Below, one piece after another: positions 47,243-57,259 of a stretch of DNA of 64,000 nt. The notes under the pieces were generated by a model. It ran no database searches. It was not told the origin of the DNA and saw only the letters and a program-made list of their open reading frames with translations. Position 1 is the stretch's first letter. Each line of letters opens with the position of its first letter. Source of the stretch: Hyaloperonospora brassicae (lineage: Eukaryota > Oomycota > Peronosporomycetes > Peronosporales > Peronosporaceae); NCBI GenBank assembly GCA_947650285.1, contig CANTFL010001180.1, positions 62,001-126,000 of the forward strand, written 5' to 3'. Position numbers and translations under genes: made by a program.

Positions 47243-49975
47243 GGGACGCGCTAAACAGCGCCAACTGAAAGACTACCTGGCGCCAACTCTATCTCCAACT
47301 ACACAAATACATAATCAGTTGTATTTTGAGTCGTAATTTGTGTTCGTCTTCACAGATGACAAAATGACAGCGGTACATAGCATCGAATTCTACGCTAAGA
47401 GAAGCTCAAAGAACAGAATCAAACTTATGGGAAACCACGACCCTGCCGGGGTCCCGCCTATTTACTAGGAGGCGAACTAGCCCATAAAAGCCGACCCTTG
47501 CATTCTATGTGTCACCTCCTTCGCAACTGCATTCCTATGAATGTACTCGGACCTACCGAACGAAATCATCGGGACACGGTAGGATTGTGATCCGCTTAGG
47601 GCACACTAAATCTGGCTCTGACATGTAGCTTATTAATTCTTCCGCAACTTCAGGGCGATGTGTTAGAGTTGACGAGCTCTACCGTGACTAAGCACACCTG
47701 CTGGCAGAACAAGATTAAATTGTATTGGTTTTGCACACAACTACGTCACCGGTTTCATTGATGTACAGGGGTCAGTGGACAACGCCAGGATCTAGAAGGC
47801 GATCACAGGACAAGAATGTAAGGATAGTGACAGACTCTTTGGCTCTTCATGACAATCTTGTGATTCTTTTCCGACGCGCATGTCTACAAACGATGACAAT
47901 ATGCACCTACACACTAATGTTGGGCATATCTGTATCGTGTTTAGCAGGATGACTGGGAAACAAGTGTGGATACGCCGTCGCGCTCAAGTTGCTGATGAGC
48001 CTGCGTCGTGAAGACTGCTAGGTTGCAAAGGTACAGTGGTGTACCTGTTCTTAGAATATTTTTATGAGAACAAGCTCCCTCGGGTCAATGATATGCAGTG
48101 GACTGGCGAAAATGTGTACAACCAGGAGATGCCAAGGTAACGAAGCCACTGCTTTAATTGCAGCTGTCTACTAATATCTAACGGTTTTTCGGCGCATGTG
48201 AATTCTGATTACAGATTCACTTATCCGTTAAATGAATTGTCCAGCCTCGAGCGTATATGGATACTGATAGCTCGAGCTTTGGCAGACGACGGCACCGCGG
48301 AATGCACTCAGTGAAATGCAACAACAACATTTGGCGGTGTCCGGATCGCGCGTGTCGAGGCTATTGCAATAAAGATTCAAATGAGGTTAACTTATACCGA
48401 GATCAGCTACGTCCTCATACCTTGTCTTAATACCTCAAACGTATCTAGTGCATGCAAACACTCAATAAACGGTCGTTCAATTCTTCTACAGTAAATGCAT
48501 GATTACATGCATGGCAAGTTAGCTCAAGGACATACGTGTCATCCTCATCATTGATAAGTGCAACAAGCAAGTAGATCCGTGCAGAAATTGGCATGCTTAT
48601 GATACAGCAAAAAGGCTTGATTGAGAGACATTCAAAACAATCATTCGTGTGATGTCAAAGCATTGATTGATGAACTATTGGTATTTCTGTATTAGCTGTC
48701 AACGTTGGAGAACGTGATGCAAGCAATAAGAACATGTATAGATTTCGTGCGTTGACGAGAAGTGGTGGGGCGTGCCGAAAATTGCCTTGAAACATAAAAG
48801 TAGCACCACCATCACCACCTCATCTTATAAACACCCATCATACAAGTGCTAGTCTCGAAGAAATGGAGGTTCCCTTCAAATGTAGCCGATATCCGTGAGC
48901 TTAATTGTACTTGCAGTGGCCGGAAGGATATTGGATATGTTCTTGGTCGGGTGCGGGATATTCACTTGGACATTGAAGATGACGCACTTGATTCGATACT
49001 TCCTGGCAGCCCATAGTATCCTGCCTCGTGACATGTCGGTGATCCACCGGAAGAGGTGGAGTCAGTCCACGATACAACTGGTTGTAGCAATGTCTTCTCG
49101 AAGCGGCTTCTTTTCTCGGATCATATTCAGATTGTGACTACGATTGGCCTTGTCCTCCAGACACTTAAAACAATGATTTATTGCCTATTATAGCTGCTGC
49201 TTTATACACTTGTTCAGTACACGCCATAGAATCATTTACACTCGACACCTCTGGCAGAAATCCTCATGAATGGTGCTGCAAGGTAGGACTTGAGTGGCCT
49301 GTTGAACATCATGGGCACAAAAAATTAGACAAGTACGGTAAGAATGCGAATACAACCTACCTGTGACGCCTGTTGCTCGATTAGCTACTGTCCTTCGCTC
49401 CAGCAGTGGAAACACATAGCATCGACTTTCTACTTATATTCGACACGTCATGTCGCATGTTGCCGTCAACCTCGGACTGCTGGGGGGACGTAATTGAGCA
49501 GTCTTTGTCTTGCTGACGATTCTCCATCCAGAAATCTGAAACCAGTAGCTTAATAAGTCGCGATAGGATCAAAAAAAGGTAAACAGTAAGCTTTGCTGCA
49601 CGTACTTGGCTCGAACCTGCCTTACTTCAGTGCAGCACGTACCTGGCTCGAACCTGTCTTACTTCAGTGCAGCACCTTGGATCGAACTTGTCTTACGTCA
49701 GTGCATTACTTTGGCTCGGAATTTCTTTGTGTGTGTTTCCAAACGCTAAGGCGTAACGTTTAGTAATGGTGTGGGGGGGAGGACCGTCGCCTTTATAAAA
49801 TATATGATACGTTTGTATCATTCGCAAGACGCGGTGCAATGCACCGCTGTCATTTTGTCATCTGTGAAGACGAACACAAATTACGACCCAAATACAACTA
49901 ATTTAATGTATTTGTGTAGTAGAAGTTAGAGTTGGCGCTAGGTAGTCTTTCCGTTGGCGCTGTTTAGCGCGTCCC
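47243..49975. mobile_element. 2.7-kb element with ~132-bp terminal inverted repeats
   Basis: The left end 47243-47374 (GGGACGCGCTAAACAGCGCC ... CACAGATGACAAAATGACAG) is repeated inverted at 49843-49975 with ~90% match. The interior has only short, broken frames; one near 47730-47790 looks faintly like a retroelement fragment but I cannot place it. The flanks (CGAGAAAA on the left, CTAAAATA on the right) give no convincing target duplication. It could be a non-autonomous DNA transposon, or two inverted copies of one repeat enclosing unrelated DNA. It starts ~300 bp upstream of the effector start codon. Confidence 0.75.
49595..49720. repeat. 37-bp tandem repeat, ~3.5 copies
   Basis: Units begin near 49599, 49636 and 49673 (CACGTACTTGGCTCGAAC, CACGTACCTGGCTCGAAC, CACCTTGGATCGAAC) with a TTACTTCAGTGCAG joint, and decay after 49700. 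Located inside the inverted-repeat element. Confidence 0.75.
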
Positions 49976-51264
49976 CTAAAATAGAAGCACACTGAGCTGA
50001 CTCTCCTCACGGGAAAAAGGCGACGGTTGTCCTTTCCACTTCCCTACTTTTCCAGCCACCGGGACACACACCATCCTGACACCAGGAGCACGTGTAGCCA
50101 GCGAGATGCGTACGGTCAGACTAGGCGAGACGCAGTGAGAAGGCACGAACAACAGGGAGCAAATCGTGATGCCTCAATCAGCATTGAGGATAGTTGTGAT
50201 GTGTAAGATAGGCCAGGATTGTCGAGGTATTCGATCCAAATCAGAACGTTTGGTACTTAGCTGCGATCGGTGCGTTACCCATATTCTAAGATGCCAACTG
50301 CGATTAGAATGCTTTGAAGTCGGTGTGCGGGCACGGGCAGGTACAAGCAGATGATAACTCATTCTACATCAGTTGTACGAAGTATACACGACCTTTTTGA
50401 ATCGGGAATAGAGTCGGTCGGATGGCGCACTTGAAGCAAACGTCTCACCAACGCCAGCGACATCTCTGCACAACGAGAGTGCAGACGGCTTCGCACGTCG
50501 TGACGCGATTTAGTGGTCTCCTGAACAATCCTATAGGCGGACTCCAAGATATCGATCGGTATGTGACAAATTCCAAGTAAGCCGTCTCCGGAGCCGTGGA
50601 TAGTACGGTCGTGATTTTTGGCAGTTGCTGGCTGTGACATGACACGGAAGACATCATGAGGCGTGAAAAGGAGCAAACGGGTCCGCACAACAACAAGCGT
50701 ACAGGTGCTGCAGTTGTTGTACAGCCATATCCGACCACTGCACGATACAGTAAGTAGACACACGACTTGTAATGAACACGGCAGCCCATCATAATCACTC
50801 GAACGAAACCACAACTACAATCTTTGAAGCTGACGTGCTAGCGGCGTGGCTGCACAGATGATTTGTATCGACAGTAATGTATGTAGTGAAAGAGTCAGAC
50901 TCTGCTGACTGCTTAGTCCGTATGCGTGGCGACAACAAGGATCAAGGGTCGTGCTCGTGCGCAAGCTTACCTCTAAAAGCAAGTTGACACGTACACCGGT
51001 GACAGCGTAAGCGCCCCAACGATAGCTGCAAGTCCGGACCAGAGCACACACACAGACACACACAGAAACACACACAGACACATACAGAAACACACAGACA
51101 CTCGAGGGAGAGGAGGAACATCAGCAGAGTCGGCTGGCGGAAGCTGCACATTCGACGAGCGCTCGTCAAGCGCAGACGACGCACTAAGCGTCACTCACGT
51201 CAGACGGTGCGGCAGGGCGTTGTGATTGGTGGACGTCGCTCTGGTGCGTCCCGCGACGTCGGAT
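49976..51264. other. No recognised gene; short CA-rich microsatellite
   Basis: 1.3 kb with overlapping frames of up to 150 codons on the minus strand but no domain I recognise. A degenerate (CACA/GACA)n tract at about 51045-51105 generates a Cys/Val-rich frame that is not a gene. Confidence 0.5.
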
Positions 51265-51475
51265 ACCGCCGTTTTTGGTCCGGATACCATTTTTTTTGGT
51301 TCAGGTGCCACTGGTCTGGTCCAGACGCAGCGGCCTTTGGACCAAATGCCGTGATTTTGGCTCCGATGCCGTTGTTGATGGTTTAGACACCGTGGCTTTG
51401 GTACTGGACACTGAGACTTTTGGTCCAGAGACCGTGTCCATCGGCTGGGATACTGTCCTCTGTCTTTTCTGACGG
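51265..51475 (+). repeat. Degenerate 21-bp minisatellite encoding heptapeptides
   Basis: Units end in ACC/ACT-type codons every ~21 bp, e.g. GTGGCTTTGGTACTGGACACT, GAGACTTTTGGTCCAGAGACC. The plus-strand frame 51275-51472 reads as heptads of the form (V/E)-x-(F/L)-(G/V)-x-(D/E)-T (VALVLDT, ETFGPET, VSIGWDT), blurred in the first half. No start codon context supports a real gene. Confidence 0.6.
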
Positions 51476-51660
51476 CACCTGCTATCAGGTGGCCGATTGC
51501 AAGCGGTTATGGGGTCAATGCATCATGTGGAAGACGAGGAGGAGGAGGGATGTAAGGGCGCGACATGCTGTAGATCGCTCCCAGTGATCCGTGAAAAAGA
51601 ACCGATTTGTATCTAGGTTCTTTTGCATCACGTGCAGAAACAACACATTCCAAGGTGTCA

Positions 51661-53035
51661 TTCCCAAATTTTCACGGTTCAGCTCAAGCCAGTCTTTTTC
51701 CCTTCGGGGCAGTCAAGTCGGAGGGAATCCTCCCCTTGGGGAGCCGACGTGGTCAAAGATCTGACGCGGGCACGCTGCACTCGCAGTCGCGGGAGTGGGC
51801 GTAGGAGACCGACGGGTCGCGCAAGCGGCCCTAGCAGGGGTGTTTTACGGACTGGAGGCGTACCCCGCGCCACGTGTCGCCGCTGCGGCGAGCGCACACT
51901 CCACGTCAAGGGGCCGCGCGAGCGGCTGAAGGGGCCACCATCGCAGATGGTTGAGCTCCTCGGAGAGATATACGGCGGGTTGGCGTTCTCCACGCCACGC
52001 AGTCACTTCGGTGATCGCACTCCACGTCGGGGGCCGCGCAAGCGGCTGAAGGGAGCCACCATCGCAGATGGTTGAGCTCCTCGGAGAGATATATGGCGGG
52101 TTGGCGTTCTCCACGCCACGCAGTCACTTCGGTGATCGCACTCCACGTCGGGGGCCGCGCAAGCGGCTGAAGGGGCCACCATCGCAGATGGTTGAGCTCC
52201 TCGGAGAGATATATGGCGGGTTGGCGTTCTCCACGCCACGCAGTCACTTCGGTGATCGCACTCCACGTCGGGGGCCGCGCAAGCGGCTGAAGGGAGCCAC
52301 CATCGCAGATGGTTGAGCTCCTCGGAGAGATATATGGCGGGTTGGCGTTCTCCACGCCACGCAGTCACTTCGGTGATCGCACTCCACGTCGGGGGCCGCG
52401 CAAGCGGCTGAAGGGGGCCACCATCGCAGATGGTTGAGCTCCTCGGAGAGATATACGGCGGGTTGGCGTTCTCCACGCCACGCAGTCACTTCGGTGATCG
52501 CACTCCACGTCGGGGGCCGCGCAAGCGGCTGAAGGGAGCCACCATCGCAGATGGTTGAGCTCCTCGGAGAGATATATGGCGGGTTGGCGTTCTCCACGCC
52601 ACGCAGTCACTTCGGTGATCGCACTCCACGTCGGGGGCCGCGCAAGCGGCTGAAGGGAGCCACCATCGCAGATGGTTGAGCTCCTCGGAGAGATATATGG
52701 CGGGTTGGCGTTCTCCACGCCACGCAGTCACTTCGGTGTTCGCACTCCACGTCGGGGGCCGCGCAAGCGGTCCTAAAGGGGTTTGTTGCCTTATGTGTCA
52801 GCATACCCGCGTTGTACGTGCTGCCGCTCCGGCGGTACGCATGTCCCCAGTCTACTTGGTCGCGCCAGCGGTCATGGTTGACTCGTAGTTGGCTTCGGTA
52901 GGAGGGTCTCTGACCTCGTTGCCGTCGCCCCTGGCTCTACGGAGCCCTTTAGTTGTCGACCCGATACCCGGGCCGTACTTCTTGTCACACTTATCAGTCG
53001 TTAGTTATCATAATAATGGACGTACTTGACACCAC
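51661..53035. mobile_element. Insertion with 17-bp target duplication, contains tandem repeats
   Basis: CACATTCCAAGGTGTCA occurs perfectly at 51644-51660 and 53036-53052, which brackets a 1375-bp insert. A 17-bp duplication is typical of target-primed retrotransposition. The insert is GC-rich, has no long coding frame, holds seven 121-bp tandem units, and ends CTTGTCACACTTATC...TATCATAATAATGG. This end loosely resembles the LINE 3' end at 54350-54385 (CTTGTCCACATTAAATATG...GATGATCATG). Likely a non-autonomous partner of a LINE, or the repeat-bearing end of one. Confidence 0.7.
51901..52746. repeat. Seven tandem 120-121-bp repeats
   Basis: CCACGTC marks unit starts at 51901, 52022, 52143, 52263, 52384, 52505 and 52626, with a partial eighth at 52747. 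Units are >95% alike, differing mainly in GGGGCC/GGGAGCC and ATACGG/ATATGG. Each contains GAGCTCCTCGGAGAG, a small dyad. As 121 is not a multiple of three, frames rotate from unit to unit, so the repetitive protein frames on both strands are by-products. Confidence 0.97.
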
Positions 53036-53197
53036 CACATTCCAAGGTGTCACACTCACAGTCGTGTCTACAAACAGCGATCTCTCACAGCAGAATCAGA
53101 CGATCCGAAGCAAAGAAGAACGGTTTGTTCCACGATTGTCGAAGCGGCAATTGACAGCCGATGCTCCAAGTAAACATCACTCTCTTCCTGGTGCGAC

Positions 53198-54361
53198 CTT
53201 GCTGTCGGTGCGGGACCGGTAGAGCCCGGGCTCGTCTTACGTCATCCACCGCCGTTTCGGCGCGCTTATAAATGGTCCCGGGTGCGAGCTGATTTAATTG
53301 TCGGGTCCTGTCGGGACCCTGTCGAGTCCGCGAACTCGGCGATTCGCCTCCGCCAAGATGTCAATGGAATCCATTGGTCGATTGACGGGAATTTACCAGA
53401 ATTACGGGGGTCGCCTCAGCAAGTGTCTAACTACTGGGAGCATTTGTACCATCGTACCTTGGTGTTTCATGCCCACCCGGAGCTTCACCGTTTCCCTTGG
53501 AGTGTGCCAGAGACGGTGGCCAATGTAGATGTGTGGACAACGCTTATGAAGCAAGCGTTTCACGTTCATAAACGCCTTCTGCACCCTGGCCTCCAGTCCT
53601 GGTTGAAGGCCTATGACGCGCAGGCGGTATCGAATAGTTGGCAGTCAGCTGCATCAAATCAAACGCCTTCACAAGTTTGGAAACACGCAAACGGGCTAAC
53701 GGAGTATCAAGTCTGGACATGCTATCGTATCGCGACAAAGCAGCTAAATCTATACCATGCCGGTCGCACGCTGGACAACAGTTGTCGTACGGTGCCGCAC
53801 TGCCGGGGACGCAAAGAGACAGCGGCGCACATTTTCTGGGAGTGCCCAATCGCGCAAGCGTGTTGGTGTCACTTGATAGGACACTGGACCGGTGGGGGTG
53901 CGATGAACGCAGTTCTTTCCACCTTCTTCCAGCACTGCGCTAATCGCAAAGCCCCGCCCATTCCACGTCAGCTGAGTTTGCGGTTGCAAAGCCGTTTTCA
54001 AGATGACTCTGACGCCGCAGCAACAGAATTCGAACGGATCTGGTTCATATTAAGCTCCATCTGCCAAGAACATTTGTGGACCGAGCGGAACTCGGCGGTC
54101 TTTAGAGGAGCCGTGACTACTCCATCCGCAAGTGTCCAAATGTACTGGACACGCGGTGTTCGCCAGCTACGGGCAATTGCAATACGCGAGCATCGAGCCG
54201 CGGCTACGGCCGTACGAGGGGCCCGACTTCATGCCTGTCTTGAACTTCTGATTCAAGAGCCCCGTGGACACCCGCCCTACGCGGGTGTCAGCCACGATCC
54301 GCTGCCGCGACCGGCGCTCATATCCTGGCTCAGGATTTTTCAGACCTCTTGTCCACATTAA
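53198..54361 (+). CDS. LINE reverse transcriptase C-terminal region (truncated ORF)
   Basis: The frame is open from the very first inserted base to TAA at 54359-54361 (387 codons), so it is the 3' end of a longer ORF. Towards residue ~200 it has CRTVPHCRGRKETAAHIFWE followed by CPIAQACW, the zinc-finger-like zf-RVT motif (C-x4-5-C...H-x4-C) that follows the RT domain in many non-LTR elements. The catalytic RT motifs are missing because of 5' truncation. A start codon is not required; the first in-frame GTG at 53282 has no special support. Confidence 0.8.
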   Translation, partial: LAVGAGPVEPGLVLRHPPPFRRAYKWSRVRADLIVGSCRDPVESANSAIRLRQDVNGIHWSIDGNLPELRGSPQQVSNYWEHLYHRTLVFHAHPELHRFPWSVPETVANVDVWTTLMKQAFHVHKRLLHPGLQSWLKAYDAQAVSNSWQSAASNQTPSQVWKHANGLTEYQVWTCYRIATKQLNLYHAGRTLDNSCRTVPHCRGRKETAAHIFWECPIAQACWCHLIGHWTGGGAMNAVLSTFFQHCANRKAPPIPRQLSLRLQSRFQDDSDAAATEFERIWFILSSICQEHLWTERNSAVFRGAVTTPSASVQMYWTRGVRQLRAIAIREHRAAATAVRGARLHACLELLIQEPRGHPPYAGVSHDPLPRPALISWLRIFQTSCPH

Positions 54362-54397
54362 ATATGTCAATAGATGATCATGAAACTCCTCCTCCTC
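53198..54397 (+). mobile_element. 5'-truncated LINE insertion with 16-bp target duplication
   Basis: CTCTTCCTGGTGCGAC is repeated perfectly at 53182-53197 and 54398-54413. The 1200-bp insert carries the 3' part of a LINE-type ORF on the plus strand and ends ~36 bp after its stop codon in a short CCTCCT-rich tail without poly(A). Confidence 0.9.
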
Positions 54398-54929
54398 CTC
54401 TTCCTGGTGCGACATCAGGAGAGGACATGTACATTGGAGTGTCCTGTGTTTGCTTCTACCGCAAAAAAAGCAGTCGAAGCGATCTTACACTAAGGAGAGT
54501 GCAGGTAGGTGCCCCAAATCTCACGTACACGGACGCCGAGGATCCGAACACAACCAATAGACATGTTGGGTTGCAGGACAAAGTAGAACGGTATCAGTAT
54601 GACTAATGACTTCTCAACGCGCGTCTTTCAACCGTTGGAGATGCAGAAATGCACCACGTCACCACGAAAAGGGTAAAATGCACCATCGAAGGAAACTCAA
54701 TGTATCAAAAAGGGTTTCAGCGACGCACATTATACGCTCGAATATTCGCATGCTTGGGTTCGTACAGGAAAATACGGATCGAGTCCTTGAGATGCATACA
54801 ATCGGAGTAGCACTCTGAGATTTAGGAAACATCATTTTTACAACTAAGTTCAAACCCGCACGAGACTACGCATGCGAGCAGCTTTTGCCGTCCCTGTCGC
54901 CGCGTGAGCACAAAATCCTATATTAGTGG

Positions 54930-55500
54930 GTGCCTCTGGGATTCTTACACGTGACACATTCCGCTGTTGATTGTAACACGCAAGCTTGGTGTTACCTCGC
55001 TGCTCCATGCACAGAAGTGATCAGCCACAATCCAGCAGCTCAGACGCCTCTGTCGGCTCTAGCTCTCGTCACATGCACAGAAGACAGCGGTAGGCAACCG
55101 GGCGTGATCGATGTAGTGTCAGCTCCACATGACAAGCCGGCAGAAATTGACGAGCCGTTGATTAACAGCCACGATATCCGGAAGTTTTCGTACACGGGTT
55201 CGAGCGTGTCGGTGGGCTGTTTATGGAGCAGTCGGCAAAGCCTGCGCAGCTCTTGTCACAGGAAATAGGAAGCAATGCCCCGTTCATAGTGAATGAAGTT
55301 GCTGACCTGGACAAGGCTCTGGGTGGCTTCATATCTTCCAGGTTTCGTAATACAGGCCAAACGTGCGTCTATCGTGGTCGTGTACTTGTTCATGACAGCA
55401 TTTGCGACGGATTTGCAGACAAGTCGGTGGGATCACAGCCAAAGACTGAGAGCAGATTGTGCGGCACGTGAAATTCGACTTTGGCGACGATGTTCAAGTG
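54930..55500 (+). pseudogene. Succinate-semialdehyde dehydrogenase fragment, frameshifted
   Basis: The frame 54930-55268 contains AAQTPLSALALVTCTEDSGR, then GVIDVVSAP and SHDIRKFSYTGSSVSVG. After a shift near 55215, frame 55223-55471 continues MEQSAKPAQLLSQEIGSNAP, FIVNEVADLDKALGGFISSR and FRNTGQTCVYRGRVLVHDSI. These are consecutive motifs of the NAD(P)-dependent aldehyde dehydrogenase superfamily, closest in memory to GabD/SSADH of the GABA shunt: nucleotide-binding FTGS, the Glu of LELGG (here QEIGS) and the catalytic Cys in GQTC. Only ~180 of the usual ~480-500 residues are present. It is a dead partial copy of a metabolic gene. Confidence 0.85.
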
Positions 55501-56868
55501 CATGACACTGCCGAAGCTCCATTTGGGACTGAAGACGTTGCTGTAGTGCACTCTGAAGACGTGACAGGAGCTAACGATGTGCGGAAACAATTGTATGGCG
55601 CTGGTTTGCAACGCTGCAGATCCGATTAGTGTTGCTGATGGCTCGGAGTAGTTTGATTTTTGTTATCACGTCTCTACTTGCATGTCATCAATTTACCAAG
55701 CTATGATAACCCTGGAAGTTTCCGCAGCAAGGCTTCGGTGAAAGGTTGTCATTATTCGCCACAAATGAAGAGGATGTAAAAAATCGGTGTCTTCGACAAG
55801 CACTGGTCTTGTGACGGTACTACTTCTTGTGACGTTGTTAATGCTTTGTTTCGAAAGAAAGAGAAGCTCTCGGAATGGCGTCATTTTCCCCTGGATAACG
55901 ACTACTGCGTTCGCATAATGAAGATGCACACCGTCATGCCAATGTACTTTCCTAGCATATAACTTCACTACCGACTCACTGCAGCTGATCCCTCGATCGT
56001 GCTCTATCTCATTGTCACCTGTTCTCCACCTATGGCGAGTGAGATGCTTTACTTGCTGGTGTTCCCATTCGTCTCGTAGTGTGCTTAATTTGTCGAATTT
56101 CTGGGTTCATCTATCCCCGGACGGCGTCAACTTCTCGGCTTCTCACAAGCACCGTCGACACGCAATTCGATCATCCAGTTTCTTGTCATCGGACCCATGC
56201 GAGAAGCCAAAGCGCGTACCCATGTGGACAAGTGGGTCTTTTGGGGCCTCATGGCCTAGTACAAGACATGCTACTCATTGGTCTAAGAACTGGCCTAGTC
56301 AGCATGCGAGGGATGGTGCAGGAGCGGCAATGGCTGCGCAACCAAACATGTGACGCCAGTTCTGGGGCCACACATCTCGACTTTGGATGTCATCAGGTAA
56401 GCAAGGTATGAAAGTCGCGATCCCAGCTGCATAGTTACGCATTTTATCAGTTGCATTCGCAAGCGCAAGCTTTTTGTATCTTTCGGCTCGATAATCTCGT
56501 AAGAACAGAGGCATGATGTTGCAATGCTGTGTTTCCATACAGAAATGATTTGGTCTCTCTTCATGCGTCTGCTTGAACTGTGCCAGCTCTTCAGCTTCAT
56601 ACCCAACTCTCACAAGTTACAACGAAACATACGTCACGAATGTCGAATCGTTAAAAAGATAGGGTTCGCTGTATATAATCATTCTTACCCACCCACTTCA
56701 TTACCAGCGGTCGATATCAACAAAGCTACGCTTGGGTGAGACCGTGGTGCAGCTACGGGAAACTTACAGTGATCATTGAAGATGCTGCACACGATATTGA
56801 CTTGTGCGAGCTTGGCAACATCGAGGATATCAAAGAGTCGCGGAAAAGCGCAAGACATTACCGCAGCT
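55501..56868. other. Unassigned region with protein-like scraps
   Basis: A minus-strand frame at 56613-56299 (about 100 codons: EAEELAQFKQTHEERPN, FLRDYRAERYKKLALANATD) has normal protein composition and may be a gene remnant, but I recognise no family and its start and end are unclear. Plus-strand frames at 56012-56411 compete with it. Nothing else is identifiable. Confidence 0.35.
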
Positions 56869-57259
56869 TGTAACGGGGCAGCCCGTTACATGGAATTGTC
56901 ACTTTAAAGAAAGTGACAATAAAGAATATGAAGTTGAATATTCTTTGAACAATATCACCAAAGTGGTGATATTGAAGGGTCGACCAAAGCGTCTGTTCAT
57001 TGGTTGATATCTTGATCATATCAACCCACCAATCGCCGCAGGACGCGCGCAATGAGCGGTGACGAGACGTCACCATACACTCAGTTATATTAGCATAATG
57101 AAGTTAAGTCAAACAGAGAGGCAGTAGTTAAAGACTTAATTATATTAATATCAACAGTTCTGCTTTTACCTTATCTACGCTTCCTCGCTTGCCTTGTGTA
57201 CGTCTGTCGGGGCACCGATACCCTTGCGTTAAGTTCACGCAAGAGTGCGCCCCGTTACA
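56869..57259 (+). mobile_element. Family 1 solo LTR (391 bp)
   Basis: TGTAACGGGGCAG...CCCCGTTACA, close to the LTR at 36919. The five bases on each side (CAGCT and GTGCA) do not match, so it probably arose by recombination between LTRs of different insertions or suffered flank loss. Confidence 0.93.

Larger units (their letters stand above)
51588..54606 (+). pseudogene. Unknown reading frame split by two insertions
   Basis: Removing 51661-53052 and 53198-54413 (each insertion plus one copy of its duplicated target) leaves one open frame running from a stop at about 51585 through 51660, 53053-53197 and 54414-54606, ~135 codons. Both insertions preserve the phase. No ATG occurs in the first segment, which is preceded by an acceptor-like pyrimidine stretch ending in CAG (~51637), so it may be an internal or last exon. 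The ATG at 53016 belongs to inserted DNA. It contains SKEER but no signal peptide or RXLR. Family not recognised. Confidence 0.45.

Noticed and set aside
47725..47952. Copia-type pol fragment inside the inverted-repeat element
   Set aside because: Resemblance is limited to a few residues and the frames are broken; not enough to name a family.
51040..51105. Cys/Val-rich minus-strand frames
   Set aside because: Generated by a degenerate CA/GACA microsatellite.
51901..52746. Tandem array considered as CRISPR or as a repetitive protein gene
   Set aside because: Units abut without variable spacers, and 121-bp periodicity rotates the frame, so the open frames on both strands are by-products.
53016..53222. 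RXLR-EER effector suggested by SKEER in a short frame
   Set aside because: No signal peptide and no RXLR; the ATG at 53016 lies in inserted DNA and the frame is interrupted by a LINE.
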